In this document: positions 19,795-29,635 of the stretch, one piece after another
Numbering within the stretch: position 1 is the first letter of the stretch
Layout of the letters: each line of letters starts with the position of its first letter
DNA from: Acinetobacter sp. S54
Lineage (GTDB): Bacteria; Pseudomonadota; Gammaproteobacteria; Pseudomonadales; Moraxellaceae
DNA length: 64,000 nt
Direction of reading: 5' to 3'
Assembly (NCBI RefSeq): GCF_016624945.1
Contig: NZ_JACVUI010000010.1
Location: 34,029 to 98,028 of the forward strand
Notes under the pieces: generated by a model
The model's database searches: none
The model's input: only the letters and a program-made list of their open reading frames with translations
What the model was told of the DNA's origin: nothing
Translations under genes and position numbers: made by a program

Positions 19795-20820
19795 TCATTG
19801 GGATGCTTGGGCATAGAGCACTTTGAATCCTTGTTGATCTGCAAGGATGTTGCAGCGACCAAATTGTTGTTCTATCAAAAGGGCATAATTTAAAAAACGG
19901 TTTGCCACAATCCACAATTCACCATTTATGGTCAAATGCTGTTTGGCTTGCTTGCATAGACCTTCACTGGCGGCATAGTCAGTATGAATTCCCTGATGAA
20001 AAGGAGGGTTGCTGACGATTGCATCTAGTTGAGGGGGTGCATCATGAATCCCCGTGACTGCCTGAATATGAAGCTGTTCTAAATTAAGTCCATTTCGATG
20101 AAATGTCATTTCAGTGGAGCATAGTGCAAAGGCATCAACATCTAGCGCATAAATTTCATTTTTGCTATTTAATTTTGCCAAATACGCGCTAATTACACCT
20201 GCACCGCAACCAAAGTCGGCAAGTTTACCCGATTTTATATTATTTAGATAAGGTAAAAGAATGGCGGTTCCAACATCTAAATGATTTTGACTGAACACGC
20301 CGGGTAGAGAGCAGATCTGAAGTTCAGTCTGGTTTACTTGTACGGTATAGGTTTTTACCCAGTTTTGCAGTGGCTTCAGCGTTTCAGTTTTTTGCAAAAT
20401 ACATTGCCATAGCTGACAGTGTCGAGCGCTATCAAGTTTTAGGGTTTTACCTAAAGCTTGTAGCTGTTTAGCTGCACGTTCCACACCACCTTTTTTCTCA
20501 CCGACTAAAAAAATGGATTGTCCTTTATTTAGGTGGCTCGTCACAACATGCAAAATATAGCTTAGTAATTCTTTCGATTTCGGCACAAAAATAACGACTT
20601 GATCGATTGAAGTCTTTGGAAACTCTACTGAGAAATGCGTATCAAATTGCTGCTGTTGAAAATATTGATGATCAGCAAAGTTCCATGTCCAGATAGAAAC
20701 ATCTAATTCTTTAGTGAGTTCCTGACTCAGACGATCAGCAGGCGCATTAATCAGTAATACCCGACCAGATAAAAATTGTTGTTGGCGTAACACCACTTCA
20801 CTACGTGGGTCCATGTTCAT
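19795..20820 (-). CDS. rsmC: 16S rRNA (guanine-N2)-methyltransferase RsmC-type
   Basis: 341 residues. An N-terminal degenerate methyltransferase-like half (residues 1-160) is followed by a catalytic half with SAM-binding motif I ([16 protein letters not shown]), acidic motif II (ALDVDAFAL) and the NPPF motif ([16 protein letters not shown]) typical of base N2/N4/N6 methylation. This two-domain layout is that of RsmC, which methylates G1207 of 16S rRNA; RsmD and RlmG are alternatives but RlmG has a different C-terminus. Followed immediately by lysP. Confidence 0.88.
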   Translation of the reverse strand: MNMDPRSEVVLRQQQFLSGRVLLINAPADRLSQELTKELDVSIWTWNFADHQYFQQQQFDTHFSVEFPKTSIDQVVIFVPKSKELLSYILHVVTSHLNKGQSIFLVGEKKGGVERAAKQLQALGKTLKLDSARHCQLWQCILQKTETLKPLQNWVKTYTVQVNQTELQICSLPGVFSQNHLDVGTAILLPYLNNIKSGKLADFGCGAGVISAYLAKLNSKNEIYALDVDAFALCSTEMTFHRNGLNLEQLHIQAVTGIHDAPPQLDAIVSNPPFHQGIHTDYAASEGLCKQAKQHLTINGELWIVANRFLNYALLIEQQFGRCNILADQQGFKVLYAQASQ

Positions 20821-20837
20821 CTCTCATGAATAAGAAA

Positions 20838-20854
20838 GCCCAGTCAAACTGGGC
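20838..20854 (-). terminator. Terminator after the NCS2 permease gene
   Basis: Stem gcccag / ctgggc with a 5-base loop; on the minus strand it is followed by TTTCTTATT. It separates the permease transcript from rsmC-lysP. Confidence 0.75.
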
Positions 20855-20876
20855 AAATTCATTTTAATTGCCCAAT

Positions 20877-22250
20877 TTAATGTTTATGTTCAGGCAAAAC
20901 AATATTTAAAATTAAGGCCGCAATACCACCCGTTGCCACACCAGAACTAAAGATATTTTTAAATAGTTCAGGTAAATGTTCAAGAATTTGTGGTACCTGA
21001 GCAACGCCCAACCCTAGAGCCAGAGAAATGGCAATAATTAATAATGCACGACGATCCAGATGAATACCGGATAAAATGTTAATTCCTGAGGCAGCAACAG
21101 CTCCAAACATAACCATGACTGCACCACCTAATACTGCTTGGGGTACGGCTTGAATCACGCCAGAAACCATAGGGAATAGACCAAGTACGATCAATAAAAT
21201 TGCAATCCAAATGCCGACATAACGACTTGCAACACCTGTCAATTGGATAACGCCGTTATTTTGTGCAAAAACCGAGCTAGGAAAAGTGTTAAATAAACCC
21301 GCGAGTAGAGAATTTGCACCATTGACCAATACGCCGCCTTTAATACGCGCCATCCATTTTGAACCATTTACGGGTTCATTGGATAGTTTACTGGTCGCTG
21401 TAATATCGCCAATCGCTTCTAAAGATGTCACTAGATAAATGAATGCCATTGGAATAAATAAGCTCCATGAAAAGCTTAAACCAAAGTGCATTGGTGTTGG
21501 AATTTGTACGAATGGAGTTTCATGTAATCCTGAAAAATCCAGATGCCCCATGAAGCCTGCTAGCACGTAACCTACAATGAGTGCAATTAAAATTGCGGAA
21601 CTTTTAACCCAGATAATCCGAATACGATTGAGTAGAATAATAATCGCAAGTACTGTACATGACATAATCAGGTTATCTGTACTGGCAAAGGTTTGGTTTT
21701 GCATCGCCTGATAACCGCCGCCCATACTGATCAAACCTTCTTTAATTAAGGTCAAACCAATCATTAGTACCACGATACCTGTGACCAACGGCGTGATCAG
21801 TTTTTTCACCCACGGTAGAATTCGGGATACACCCATTTCAATAAATGAGCCCGCAATCACTACACCAAAAATAGCCGCCATAACCTGATTCACTGGCGTT
21901 CCTGCGGCTACCATCGCGCTACCGATTCCGATAATCGGACCAATAAAGTTAAAACTGGTGCCTTGTACAATGAGTAAGCCTGCGCCAAATGGCCCAACTT
22001 TTTTACATTGTAAAAATGTTGCGATGCCGGAAATAACCAAAGACATGGATAAAATCATGTTGGTTTCTTCGCGAGAAACACCGAGCGCCAGACAAATTAG
22101 CAGTCCTGGTGTAACAATAGGGACAATAATTGCTAAAAGATGTTGCAGGGCAGCAAGAAAAGAGACAAAAGGAGCAGGACGGTCATTCAGGCCATAAATC
22201 AAATCAAGTTTTTCACCTGACTTTGGCGCAGAGTCTTGTAAATCAGACAT
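20877..22250 (-). CDS. Xanthine/uric acid-type permease (NCS2 family)
   Basis: 457 residues, about 14 membrane segments. The NCS2 signature is visible: QHLLAIIVPIVTPGLLI in helix 1, GSSFNFI-like QGTSFNFIGPIIG in helix 3, FIYLVTSLEAIGDITATSKL in helix 8 and FPSSVFAQNNGVIQLTGVASRYVG in helix 10. The residues after the ITATS motif favour the xanthine/uric acid branch over uracil carriers. It probably imports purine bases by proton or sodium symport for use as a nitrogen source. Oddly there is no purine-rich site before the ATG; the minus strand reads CCTCCC there. Confidence 0.85.
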   Translation of the reverse strand: MSDLQDSAPKSGEKLDLIYGLNDRPAPFVSFLAALQHLLAIIVPIVTPGLLICLALGVSREETNMILSMSLVISGIATFLQCKKVGPFGAGLLIVQGTSFNFIGPIIGIGSAMVAAGTPVNQVMAAIFGVVIAGSFIEMGVSRILPWVKKLITPLVTGIVVLMIGLTLIKEGLISMGGGYQAMQNQTFASTDNLIMSCTVLAIIILLNRIRIIWVKSSAILIALIVGYVLAGFMGHLDFSGLHETPFVQIPTPMHFGLSFSWSLFIPMAFIYLVTSLEAIGDITATSKLSNEPVNGSKWMARIKGGVLVNGANSLLAGLFNTFPSSVFAQNNGVIQLTGVASRYVGIWIAILLIVLGLFPMVSGVIQAVPQAVLGGAVMVMFGAVAASGINILSGIHLDRRALLIIAISLALGLGVAQVPQILEHLPELFKNIFSSGVATGGIAALILNIVLPEHKH

Positions 22251-22366
22251 GGGAGGAAAAAATCACTAACTGCAAGTTGGCGCTATTCTAATCGAGATCC
22301 TGACCTTTACCAAAGAAAAAACGACAAACACATGAAAAAAACAAGTGCATGTCAATAAACTGTCAC

Positions 22367-22395
22367 TACTTTTATGTAGGATTTTTCTGTATAAT
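22367..22395 (+). promoter_or_regulatory. Candidate typA promoter
   Basis: A TATAAT at 22390-22395 preceded by TG, 32 bases before the typA ATG. A weak -35 candidate (CTACTT) sits 17 bases upstream. Confidence 0.45.
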
Positions 22396-22427
22396 TTGCC
22401 CTCAAGTTTTAGGCTTATCGAATTTTC

Positions 22428-24263
22428 ATGTCAGATATCAAAAATCTCCGCAATATTGCAATTATTGCACACGTCGACCATGGTAAAACCACGCTTGTCG
22501 ATAAACTTCTTCAACAATCAGGTGCTTTGGGTGATCGTGCAGGCGAGATTGAGCGTGTCATGGACTCGAATGCGCTTGAAAGCGAACGTGGTATTACCAT
22601 TTTGGCAAAAAACACTGCCATTACTTGGTTAGACAAGCGTACTGATACGACTTACCGTATTAATATCGTCGACACCCCGGGACACGCCGACTTTGGTGGT
22701 GAAGTAGAACGTGTACTGTCGATGGTTGACTGTGTACTTCTTCTGGTTGATGCTCAAGAAGGCCCAATGCCACAAACACGTTTTGTGACACAAAAAGCCT
22801 TTGCACGTGGTTTGAAGCCTATCGTGATCATTAACAAAGTAGATAAACCAAGTGCACGTCCAGACTGGGTTATCGATCAAGTATTTGACTTGTTTGATAA
22901 CTTGGGTGCAACTGACGAACAGTTAGACTTCCCAATCGTTTATGCGTCAGGTTTACGTGGTGTGGCAGGTCCTTCGCCAGAAGAATTGGCTGATGATATG
23001 ACACCATTGTTTGAAACGGTTGTAGATATTGTTGAACCACCTGCAGTAGATGCGGAGGGTCCGTTCCAAATGCAAATTTCATCACTTGACTATAATAGTT
23101 TTGTGGGCGTAATTGGTGTTGGTCGTATTCAACGTGGTTCTGTGAAGTTAAATACTCCAGTAACTGTTATTGATAAAGAAGGTAAGACTCGTAACGGTCG
23201 TATCTTAAAAATCATGGGTTATCACGGTTTAGAGCGTATCGATGTAGAAGAAGCTTCTGCAGGTGATATCGTATGTATTACTGGTATTGATGCACTCAAC
23301 ATTTCAGATACAGTATGTGATCCGAAAAATGTTGAAGCATTACCGCCATTGTCTGTAGATGAACCTACAGTATCGATGACATTCCAGGTGAACAACTCAC
23401 CGTTTGCAGGTAAAGAAGGCAAATTCGTGACTTCACGTAATATTCGTGAACGTCTAGATCGTGAATTGATTCATAATGTTGCACTTCGTGTCGAAGACAC
23501 AGATAGTCCAGACCGTTTTAAAGTATCTGGTCGTGGTGAACTTCATCTTTCTGTATTGATCGAAAACATGCGCCGTGAAGGCTTTGAGATGGGTGTATCT
23601 CGTCCGCAAGTGATCATCAAAGAAGTTGATGGTGAAAAACAAGAGCCATATGAAAACGTGACGTTTGATGTTGAAGAACAACATCAAGGTGCGGTGATGG
23701 AGCAAATGGGCCACCGTAAAGGTGAAATGACCAATATGGAAGTAGACGGGAAAGGCCGTATCCGTATTGAAGCGACTGTTCCGTCACGTGGCTTGATTGG
23801 TTTCCGTTCAGAATTCTTAACCATGACATCTGGTACAGGGATTATGACATCAAGCTTCTCGCATTATGGACCTGTTAAACAAGGTACTGTTGCGAAACGT
23901 CAAAACGGCGTATTGATTTCAATGGTTCAAGGCACTTGCTTGGGTTATGCATTGTTCAGTTTGCAAGACCGTGGTCGTTTGTTTGCCAAACCACAGTTAG
24001 AAGTTTACGAAGGTATGATCGTCGGCATTAACTCGCGCTCTGATGATATGGTAGTAAACCCAACTAAAGCAAAACAGCTGACTAACGTTCGTGCATCAGG
24101 TACTGATGATGCCTTAACTTTAACACCTGCAATTGAATACACCCTTGAACAAGCGCTTGAATTCATTGAAGATGATGAATTAGTTGAAGTAACCCCTAAA
24201 TCAATTCGTATTCGTAAGCGTTATTTGACTGAAAACGAACGTAAACGTAATCGTGATAAATAA
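22428..24263 (+). CDS. typA: GTP-binding protein TypA/BipA
   Basis: 611 residues. Translational GTPase with P-loop [15 protein letters not shown], switch [18 protein letters not shown] and NKVDKP for guanine recognition, followed by EF-G-like domains II, III and V and the TypA-specific C-terminal domain ([17 protein letters not shown]). It binds the ribosome and aids 50S assembly and stress or cold growth. Single-gene transcript with its own promoter and terminator. Codon use is strongly optimised. Confidence 0.98.
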   Translation: MSDIKNLRNIAIIAHVDHGKTTLVDKLLQQSGALGDRAGEIERVMDSNALESERGITILAKNTAITWLDKRTDTTYRINIVDTPGHADFGGEVERVLSMVDCVLLLVDAQEGPMPQTRFVTQKAFARGLKPIVIINKVDKPSARPDWVIDQVFDLFDNLGATDEQLDFPIVYASGLRGVAGPSPEELADDMTPLFETVVDIVEPPAVDAEGPFQMQISSLDYNSFVGVIGVGRIQRGSVKLNTPVTVIDKEGKTRNGRILKIMGYHGLERIDVEEASAGDIVCITGIDALNISDTVCDPKNVEALPPLSVDEPTVSMTFQVNNSPFAGKEGKFVTSRNIRERLDRELIHNVALRVEDTDSPDRFKVSGRGELHLSVLIENMRREGFEMGVSRPQVIIKEVDGEKQEPYENVTFDVEEQHQGAVMEQMGHRKGEMTNMEVDGKGRIRIEATVPSRGLIGFRSEFLTMTSGTGIMTSSFSHYGPVKQGTVAKRQNGVLISMVQGTCLGYALFSLQDRGRLFAKPQLEVYEGMIVGINSRSDDMVVNPTKAKQLTNVRASGTDDALTLTPAIEYTLEQALEFIEDDELVEVTPKSIRIRKRYLTENERKRNRDK

Positions 24264-24284
24264 TTTATTTTTGATTTAAGTCCA

Positions 24285-24314
24285 AAAACCGCTAAATTCG
24301 TTTAGCGGTTTTTT
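24285..24314 (+). terminator. Intrinsic terminator of typA
   Basis: A 12-bp stem (aaaaccgctaaa / tttagcggtttt) with a TTCG tetraloop, followed by T residues, 22 bases after the typA stop. Confidence 0.92.
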
Positions 24315-24446
24315 ATTGGCAATCAAATATTTTGTTGACTATGCTTAAGTTCATATTTTCATTCAAATAAAAATGTTGTTAAAGTGTGAAATAACTTTCT
24401 TTTTTTTGGAAAAATATTAAATTAACAAGCATTAGCACATAATCCA

Positions 24447-24462
24447 TTAACACTAATGTTAA
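24447..24462. repeat. Small dyad upstream of mscL
   Basis: TTAACA ctaa TGTTAA, a 6-bp inverted repeat in the 255-base gap between typA and mscL. It could be an operator half-site pair or a chance AT-rich dyad. Confidence 0.25.
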
Positions 24463-24518
24463 GCCGTGATTAGAACAAAAAACAAGGGAATAGCGGTTCC
24501 CGACTGGAGAAAATAGAG

Positions 24519-24953
24519 ATGAGTATTATTCAAGAATTCAAAGAATTCGCTGTTAAGGGCAATATGATTGATCTGGCTGTCGGTGTCATCATCGGTGGTG
24601 CATTTGGTAAAATCGTCGACTCATTGGTAAAAGATATTATTATGCCGTTAATCACTGTAATTACAGGTGGCGGTGTGGATTTCACCCAGAAGTTCGTTGT
24701 TTTGGGTGCCAATCCCAATAACTTACAATCCTTGGATGCTCTGCAAAAAGCAGGGGTTAATGTATTGACTTATGGTAATTTCCTTACCATTTTAATTAAC
24801 TTCCTGATCTTGGCTTGGGTAGTGTTTCTTATGGTTAAGTTGATTAATCGTATGCGCCGTAATCAGGCAGAACCTGCACCTGCGGCAACCCCAGAAGATA
24901 TTGAACTTCTTCGTGAAATTCGTGATGAATTGAAAAATCGTCCAAACGTTTAA
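24519..24953 (+). CDS. mscL: Large-conductance mechanosensitive channel MscL
   Basis: 144 residues. N-terminal helix [37 protein letters not shown] contains the glycine-rich pore helix TM1; TM2 is around residues 85-108, followed by a charged cytoplasmic helical bundle with a Pro/Ala linker. It opens at high membrane tension to release solutes during osmotic downshock. The start ATG follows GGAGAAAATAGAG. Monocistronic. Confidence 0.97.
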   Translation: MSIIQEFKEFAVKGNMIDLAVGVIIGGAFGKIVDSLVKDIIMPLITVITGGGVDFTQKFVVLGANPNNLQSLDALQKAGVNVLTYGNFLTILINFLILAWVVFLMVKLINRMRRNQAEPAPAATPEDIELLREIRDELKNRPNV

Positions 24954-24967
24954 TTTGGATGAAGTTT

Positions 24968-24996
24968 AAAACGGCATAATTTATGCCGTTTTTTTA
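24968..24996. terminator. Intrinsic terminator of mscL
   Basis: Inverted repeat aaaacggcata / tatgccgtttt with a short loop, followed by a run of seven T residues. Confidence 0.92.
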
Positions 24997-25099
24997 TGCA
25001 TTAAAATATCTTTTAGTTGCGTTGGCTACTTGAGGTTTTTGTCGAAGGCCTTAAAATATGGCCACTGAAATATCAGCCAACGACAGGAAATGCTCAGAG

Positions 25100-25447
25100 A
25101 TGAATCGACTTTTTGCTTATGGAACTTTATGTCCAGATCGTGAAAATGCACATATTCTGGGAAATATTGGCGGGCAATGGCAGAAGGCTTTTGTCACTGG
25201 CGTGGTTCATACTTTAGACTGGGGACCAGACCAAGGTCTACCTGCCTTAGTCCTAGATGAAAATGCACCTAAAGTATCGGGGTTGGTATTTAGCACCCAT
25301 AAACTGGCTGAACATTGGCCAATGTTGGATGAGTTTGAGGGCTTTCAATATCAGCGTGTCAAAGTCATGGTTGAACTAGAAACTGGTGAAATGATTGAAA
25401 GCTGGACCTATCAGATGAACCCTCAAGCAAAGAGTTTGCAGCCATAA
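25100..25447 (+). CDS. Gamma-glutamylcyclotransferase-like (AIG2/GGCT fold) protein
   Basis: 115 residues from ATG 25100; an in-frame ATG at 25058 would add 14 poorly conserved residues. The family begins at the substrate-binding motif FAYGTLCPD, and the likely catalytic glutamate lies in LDEFEGFQYQRVKV, with the closing tryptophan in the SWTYQ strand. Members act on gamma-glutamyl peptides or gamma-glutamylamines; substrate here is unknown. Convergent with the ppiC-mutM pair. Confidence 0.8.
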   Translation: MNRLFAYGTLCPDRENAHILGNIGGQWQKAFVTGVVHTLDWGPDQGLPALVLDENAPKVSGLVFSTHKLAEHWPMLDEFEGFQYQRVKVMVELETGEMIESWTYQMNPQAKSLQP

Positions 25448-25481
25448 CAGGATTTAAATTTTAATTCCCTTTAGAAATAGG

Positions 25482-25769
25482 CTAAGCAAATTCAGTTCTA
25501 AATTTAACTTCAAGTAAATGAAAACCAAATTGGCTTTTGATGGGACCCTGCAAGATTCGTTCTGCGGCAGTAAACACGATCTTGTCAATTACAGGAACCA
25601 GTTGTCCCTTTTTTACTTCTCCTAGTTCTCCACCGCGTTTGGCAGAGTTACAGGTAGAATACTGTTTGGCGATTTTGGCAAAATCGGCACCAGATAAAAT
25701 TTTCTTTTTTAGCTGTTCTGCAAGATCTTTGTCTTTAACCAGAATATGTCGAACAATTGCAGTTTGCAT
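25482..25769 (-). CDS. ppiC: Parvulin-type peptidyl-prolyl isomerase
   Basis: 95 residues from ATG 25769, chosen because TTAGGAG is eight bases upstream; earlier in-frame ATG and TTG codons overlap or precede that site. A single parvulin domain covers the whole protein: VRHILVKDKDLAEQL at the start, YSTCNSAKRGGELGEVKKGQ in the centre and KSQFGFHLLEV at the end. No signal peptide, so cytoplasmic like E. coli PpiC. It starts 33 bases after mutM. Confidence 0.9.
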   Translation of the reverse strand: MQTAIVRHILVKDKDLAEQLKKKILSGADFAKIAKQYSTCNSAKRGGELGEVKKGQLVPVIDKIVFTAAERILQGPIKSQFGFHLLEVKFRTEFA

Positions 25770-25802
25770 GGGCATGTCTCCTAAGTCTGTTGAGGACAAA
25801 TT

Positions 25803-26627
25803 TTAAACTTTAACGCGTTTTAGGGGCTGGCATTGTGGACAAAATACACTAGCACGTTGCCCAAGTTTTAGGTTTTCCAAGGGTGTTTCACAGTTTACGC
25901 ACATTTCACCAGCTCGACCATATGCCAATAACGTCTGCTGAAAATAGCCATTTTCACCCACTGCATTGGTAAAGTCACGCAAGGTTGAACCTCCTAGCTC
26001 AATAGCAGATTTTAAGATGCGCTTGATTTCCACCACCAATTGAAAGACCTGCTTTTTTGTCAAACTATGGGCAGGTTGCGCTGGATGAATACCTAAATTA
26101 AACAGGCTTTCAGTGGCATAAATATTTCCAACACCCACCACCACGTGATTATCCATAATTGCAATTTTTATGCCGACTTGCTTGCTTTTGAGCTTTTGAT
26201 AAAGATAATCCGCATTAAACTCATCACTTAAAGGCTCAGGGCCAAGTGGATTGAGTAGTTTAGTTTGGGATTCATCGTTCAGCCATAAAATACAGCCAAA
26301 CCGACGCGGATCGTGGTAGCGTAACTGTGTACCGTCTTCAAAACTGATAATCAAATGATCATGTTTGCGTAATTCATCTTGTGCGGTGGCAAGCCGAAAA
26401 CTACCAGACATACCCAAATGCCACAACATGTGATCCTGTTCGAACTCAGCCAGAATATATTTAGAACGTCTTTTTAAACCTGATAAACGTTGCCCTTGTA
26501 AGCGGATAATATTGTCTGGAATAGGCCAGCGTAAACGAGATTCACGGACTTGAACGATTTGCACACGTTGTTCTAACAAGGGCAATAAGCTAGTTTTTGT
26601 GGTTTCAACTTCAGGTAATTCTGGCAT
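25803..26627 (-). CDS. mutM: Formamidopyrimidine-DNA glycosylase MutM (Fpg)
   Basis: 274 residues. Pro 2 and Glu 3 of the catalytic N-terminus (MPELPEVETT) are present. So are KRRSKYIL with the conserved lysine, the HDPRRFG strand and the C-terminal zinc finger with two C-x-x-C pairs (CVNC and CPQC). It removes 8-oxoguanine and formamidopyrimidines and cuts the abasic site. Divergent from the AAG-type glycosylase, giving a small base-excision repair cluster; ppiC follows in the same direction. Confidence 0.97.
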   Translation of the reverse strand: MPELPEVETTKTSLLPLLEQRVQIVQVRESRLRWPIPDNIIRLQGQRLSGLKRRSKYILAEFEQDHMLWHLGMSGSFRLATAQDELRKHDHLIISFEDGTQLRYHDPRRFGCILWLNDESQTKLLNPLGPEPLSDEFNADYLYQKLKSKQVGIKIAIMDNHVVVGVGNIYATESLFNLGIHPAQPAHSLTKKQVFQLVVEIKRILKSAIELGGSTLRDFTNAVGENGYFQQTLLAYGRAGEMCVNCETPLENLKLGQRASVFCPQCQPLKRVKV

Positions 26628-26745
26628 TTACGGCTCGATGAAATAATTCGGTGTTAATATGGGGGTGATTACATCAATTGCAAAATTGAGCTGTAAGTTG
26701 ATGATTAGAGAGATCATCATTTTCCCACTCACTCATGGTAGCGTG

Positions 26746-27312
26746 ATGTCAGAAATTTTACCATTAACATGGTTTCAGCGTGATACTTCAACTGTGGCAG
26801 AGCAATTGATCGGCTGTCAGCTTTGTGTACGTCAGAACAATGGTGAAATTCTACGGTGTACCATTAGCGAAACAGAAGCATATTTGGGCGTTCGCGATAA
26901 AGCTAGTCATAACTATGGCGGACGACGTACTCCACGAACCGAAATAATGTATAGCTCTGGTGGGCATATTTATGTCTATCTCATCTATGGGATGTATCAC
27001 ATGCTCAATCTGATTACGCAGACTGAACAAGAACCAGAAGGTGTGATGCTCAGAGCCGCTTTTTTTGCAGACTCTGTTTCTAAAACAGATTTTAAACGTT
27101 TATCTGGGCCAGGAAAACTTACTAAACAGTTGGATATTAGTGAAAAGTTTAAAGCCAAGACATTAGGTGTTGAAACTGGTTTATGGGTGGAAAATAAGAT
27201 TGTCCAGCCAGATGTGGTTCGCGAAAAACGAGTTGGAATCGACTATGCAGAAGAAGCGAAAGACTGGCTAGAACGTTATTGTTGGAAAGATCATCCAAGT
27301 TTAAGCCGTTAA
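26746..27312 (+). CDS. 3-methyladenine DNA glycosylase, AAG/Mpg type
   Basis: 188 residues from ATG 26746 (MSEILPLTWFQRDT); in-frame ATGs at 26701 and 26659 would add a stretch unlike the family. The catalytic glutamate is in ISETEAYLGVRDKASH, and the base-flipping pocket in GGHIYVYLIYGMYHMLNLI, as in human AAG. It excises alkylated adenine and hypoxanthine. Divergently oriented from mutM with a short gap holding both promoters. Confidence 0.93.
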   Translation: MSEILPLTWFQRDTSTVAEQLIGCQLCVRQNNGEILRCTISETEAYLGVRDKASHNYGGRRTPRTEIMYSSGGHIYVYLIYGMYHMLNLITQTEQEPEGVMLRAAFFADSVSKTDFKRLSGPGKLTKQLDISEKFKAKTLGVETGLWVENKIVQPDVVREKRVGIDYAEEAKDWLERYCWKDHPSLSR

Positions 27313-27464
27313 AATTTTGAACTATTAATCAAAATAACCAAACTGATATATTGAAAGTTGGCATGATTCGTTAAAATCGTTTTTTGTCGATATGTTAAAC
27401 TTCATATACAAAATTATATAACAAATTCTTTTTGGGCTAATCGTTGATATTAAAGGATGACTGA

Positions 27465-29609
27465 ATGCGCTTTATGCAATTCAATACATTATATTCTTCC
27501 ATGTTTTTATTTACTGGGCTTAGTAGTTGCGCTGTATGGGCAGAAGTGCCAGAAGCTGTTGCATTACCGACTATTAAGGTAGAAGCAACGCGTACCGACA
27601 CGACTTATTTGCAAACTCCAGCATCCGTTTTTCGAATTGATGCACCCAAGCAGGATGAAAGCTCTCAAGTTAATTTGACTGAAGTGGTTAAGGGCATTCC
27701 AAGTTTACAACTGCATAACCGTGAAAACTATGCACAAGATTTACAACTTTCCATGCGTGGTTTTGGTGCACGTTCAACCTTTGGAGTGCGTGGGATTCGA
27801 TTATATGTCGATGGCATTCCTGCGACTATGCCAGATGGTCAGGGACAAACTTCTAATATTGATTTGAGCAGTCTGGATCATATTGAAGTATTAACAGGAC
27901 CTTTTTCGTCACTCTATGGTAATTCATCAGGTGGTACTCTGCTGACCACAACCAAAGAAGGTGAGGGCAAAGACTCAGTTGAATTGAGTTATTCGGGTGG
28001 CAGTCATGATAAAAACCGCGTAGGAATGGTGTTGCAGGGAGGCGCAAGCCAAGCCAACCAACCCAGTTATGTGATTAGTTCATCTTATTTCGATACTGAT
28101 GGTTATCGAGATCATAGCGCTGCCAATAAAGTCCTGAATAATGCCAAATTGACCTGGAATCTTGAAGATGGTTCCAAAATTAACTGGATTACCAATTATT
28201 TAAAGATTAATGCCGATGATCCACAAGGATTGACGCGTGATCAATGGAACGCTAATCCAAAACAAGTGAATGATGCCCATAACAACTATGATGTTCGCAA
28301 AGAAATTGAACAGACACAAACTGGATTGACATGGTTAAAGCCATTAAATGATAAAAATGAACTATATGCGATGGCTTACTTTGGCCAGCGACAGGTCACT
28401 CAATATCAGTCCATTCCTCAATCTGCTCAGACTAATCCTCGTCATGCAGGTGGTGTAATTGAGTTTGATCGTAATTATTATGGAGCCGATCTACGTTGGA
28501 CTGGCAAAGAGCTTCTTCCGAATGTAACCGTGAGTGCAGGTGTCGCACTGGATGCAATGGATGAAGATCGTCAAGGTTATGAAAATTTTACTTTAATGAA
28601 CAATCAGCCGAGTTATGGGGTTAAAGGTAATTTACGCCGTGATGAAAACAATACGTTGTGGAATATTGATCCCTATTTACAGGCTTCATGGCAGTTTTTA
28701 CCCACATGGCGTTTAGATACAGGCGTACGTTATAGCAACGTCCATTATAAATCGGATGACGATTATATTAGCGCCACCAATCCAGATGATAGTGGTAAGA
28801 CGGATTATTCTAAAGTCTTGCCTTCAGCGGCTTTAAGCTGGCAAATTATTCCTGAGCTTTTGGCGTATGTAAGCTATGCCAAAGGTTTTGAGACACCCAC
28901 CTTCACTGAAATGGCTTACAACACAGACGCGAGTATTTCAGGGTTTAATTTTAATCTAAAGCCCTCCAACAGTGATACCTACGAAGCGGGTTTGAAGTCA
29001 CAAAATCCGCTAGGTGATTTTACTTTGGCAATTTTTCAAACTAAAACCAAAGATGATATTGTTTCAGCGGGAAGTGTGGATGGGCGGTCAACTTTCCGTA
29101 ATGCAGATCAAACCTTGCGTGAAGGTGTAGAACTCTCATGGAATAAACAACTTTGGCGCGATCTGATCGCTACGGCAAGTTATGCTTATCTGGATGCAAA
29201 ATTTGATAGCAATACCGCAGCAATTTATGACCAGAATGGCAAAGTCGTTGCCAAAGCCATTGATAAAGATGCTTATATTCCCGGAATTGCCAAAAATCAG
29301 GCGTATCTTGCATTGTCATGGAAACCACAAACAGGTTTTTATGGTGGGGTCGATGCTCAATATAACGATAAAATTTACGTCGATGATCAAAATACAGACG
29401 CAGCACCAAGTTATACCGTTGTAGCCGCTTATGCAGGCTATGCATGGCAGTTACAAGACTGGAAAGTGAATGTTTTTAGCCGTGTGGATAACTTATTAGA
29501 TAAAGACTATGTCGGATCAATTATCGTCAATGATGGTAATTCACGTTTTTTTGAACCTGCTGATGGACGTAACTGGAGTGCGGGTTTGAGAGTAAGTAAA
29601 CAATTTTAA
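27465..29609 (+). CDS. TonB-dependent outer-membrane receptor, YncD/PqqU-like
   Basis: 714 residues; AAGGA lies seven bases before the ATG. Signal peptide to about residue 27, TonB box region (PTIKVEATRTDT), plug domain (residues 45-160) and a 22-strand barrel ending in aromatic-terminated RVSKQF. The plug segment SMRGFGARSTFGVRGIRLYV followed by DGIPATMPDGQGQ and SSLYGNSSGG matches E. coli YncD almost residue by residue. YncD has been shown to import pyrroloquinoline quinone (PQQ) and renamed PqqU. Siderophore uptake remains possible, but no Fur box or siderophore genes are seen. Confidence 0.85.
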   Translation: MRFMQFNTLYSSMFLFTGLSSCAVWAEVPEAVALPTIKVEATRTDTTYLQTPASVFRIDAPKQDESSQVNLTEVVKGIPSLQLHNRENYAQDLQLSMRGFGARSTFGVRGIRLYVDGIPATMPDGQGQTSNIDLSSLDHIEVLTGPFSSLYGNSSGGTLLTTTKEGEGKDSVELSYSGGSHDKNRVGMVLQGGASQANQPSYVISSSYFDTDGYRDHSAANKVLNNAKLTWNLEDGSKINWITNYLKINADDPQGLTRDQWNANPKQVNDAHNNYDVRKEIEQTQTGLTWLKPLNDKNELYAMAYFGQRQVTQYQSIPQSAQTNPRHAGGVIEFDRNYYGADLRWTGKELLPNVTVSAGVALDAMDEDRQGYENFTLMNNQPSYGVKGNLRRDENNTLWNIDPYLQASWQFLPTWRLDTGVRYSNVHYKSDDDYISATNPDDSGKTDYSKVLPSAALSWQIIPELLAYVSYAKGFETPTFTEMAYNTDASISGFNFNLKPSNSDTYEAGLKSQNPLGDFTLAIFQTKTKDDIVSAGSVDGRSTFRNADQTLREGVELSWNKQLWRDLIATASYAYLDAKFDSNTAAIYDQNGKVVAKAIDKDAYIPGIAKNQAYLALSWKPQTGFYGGVDAQYNDKIYVDDQNTDAAPSYTVVAAYAGYAWQLQDWKVNVFSRVDNLLDKDYVGSIIVNDGNSRFFEPADGRNWSAGLRVSKQF

Positions 29610-29635
29610 TGAAAATTAATGTGCAGAGGTGACAG

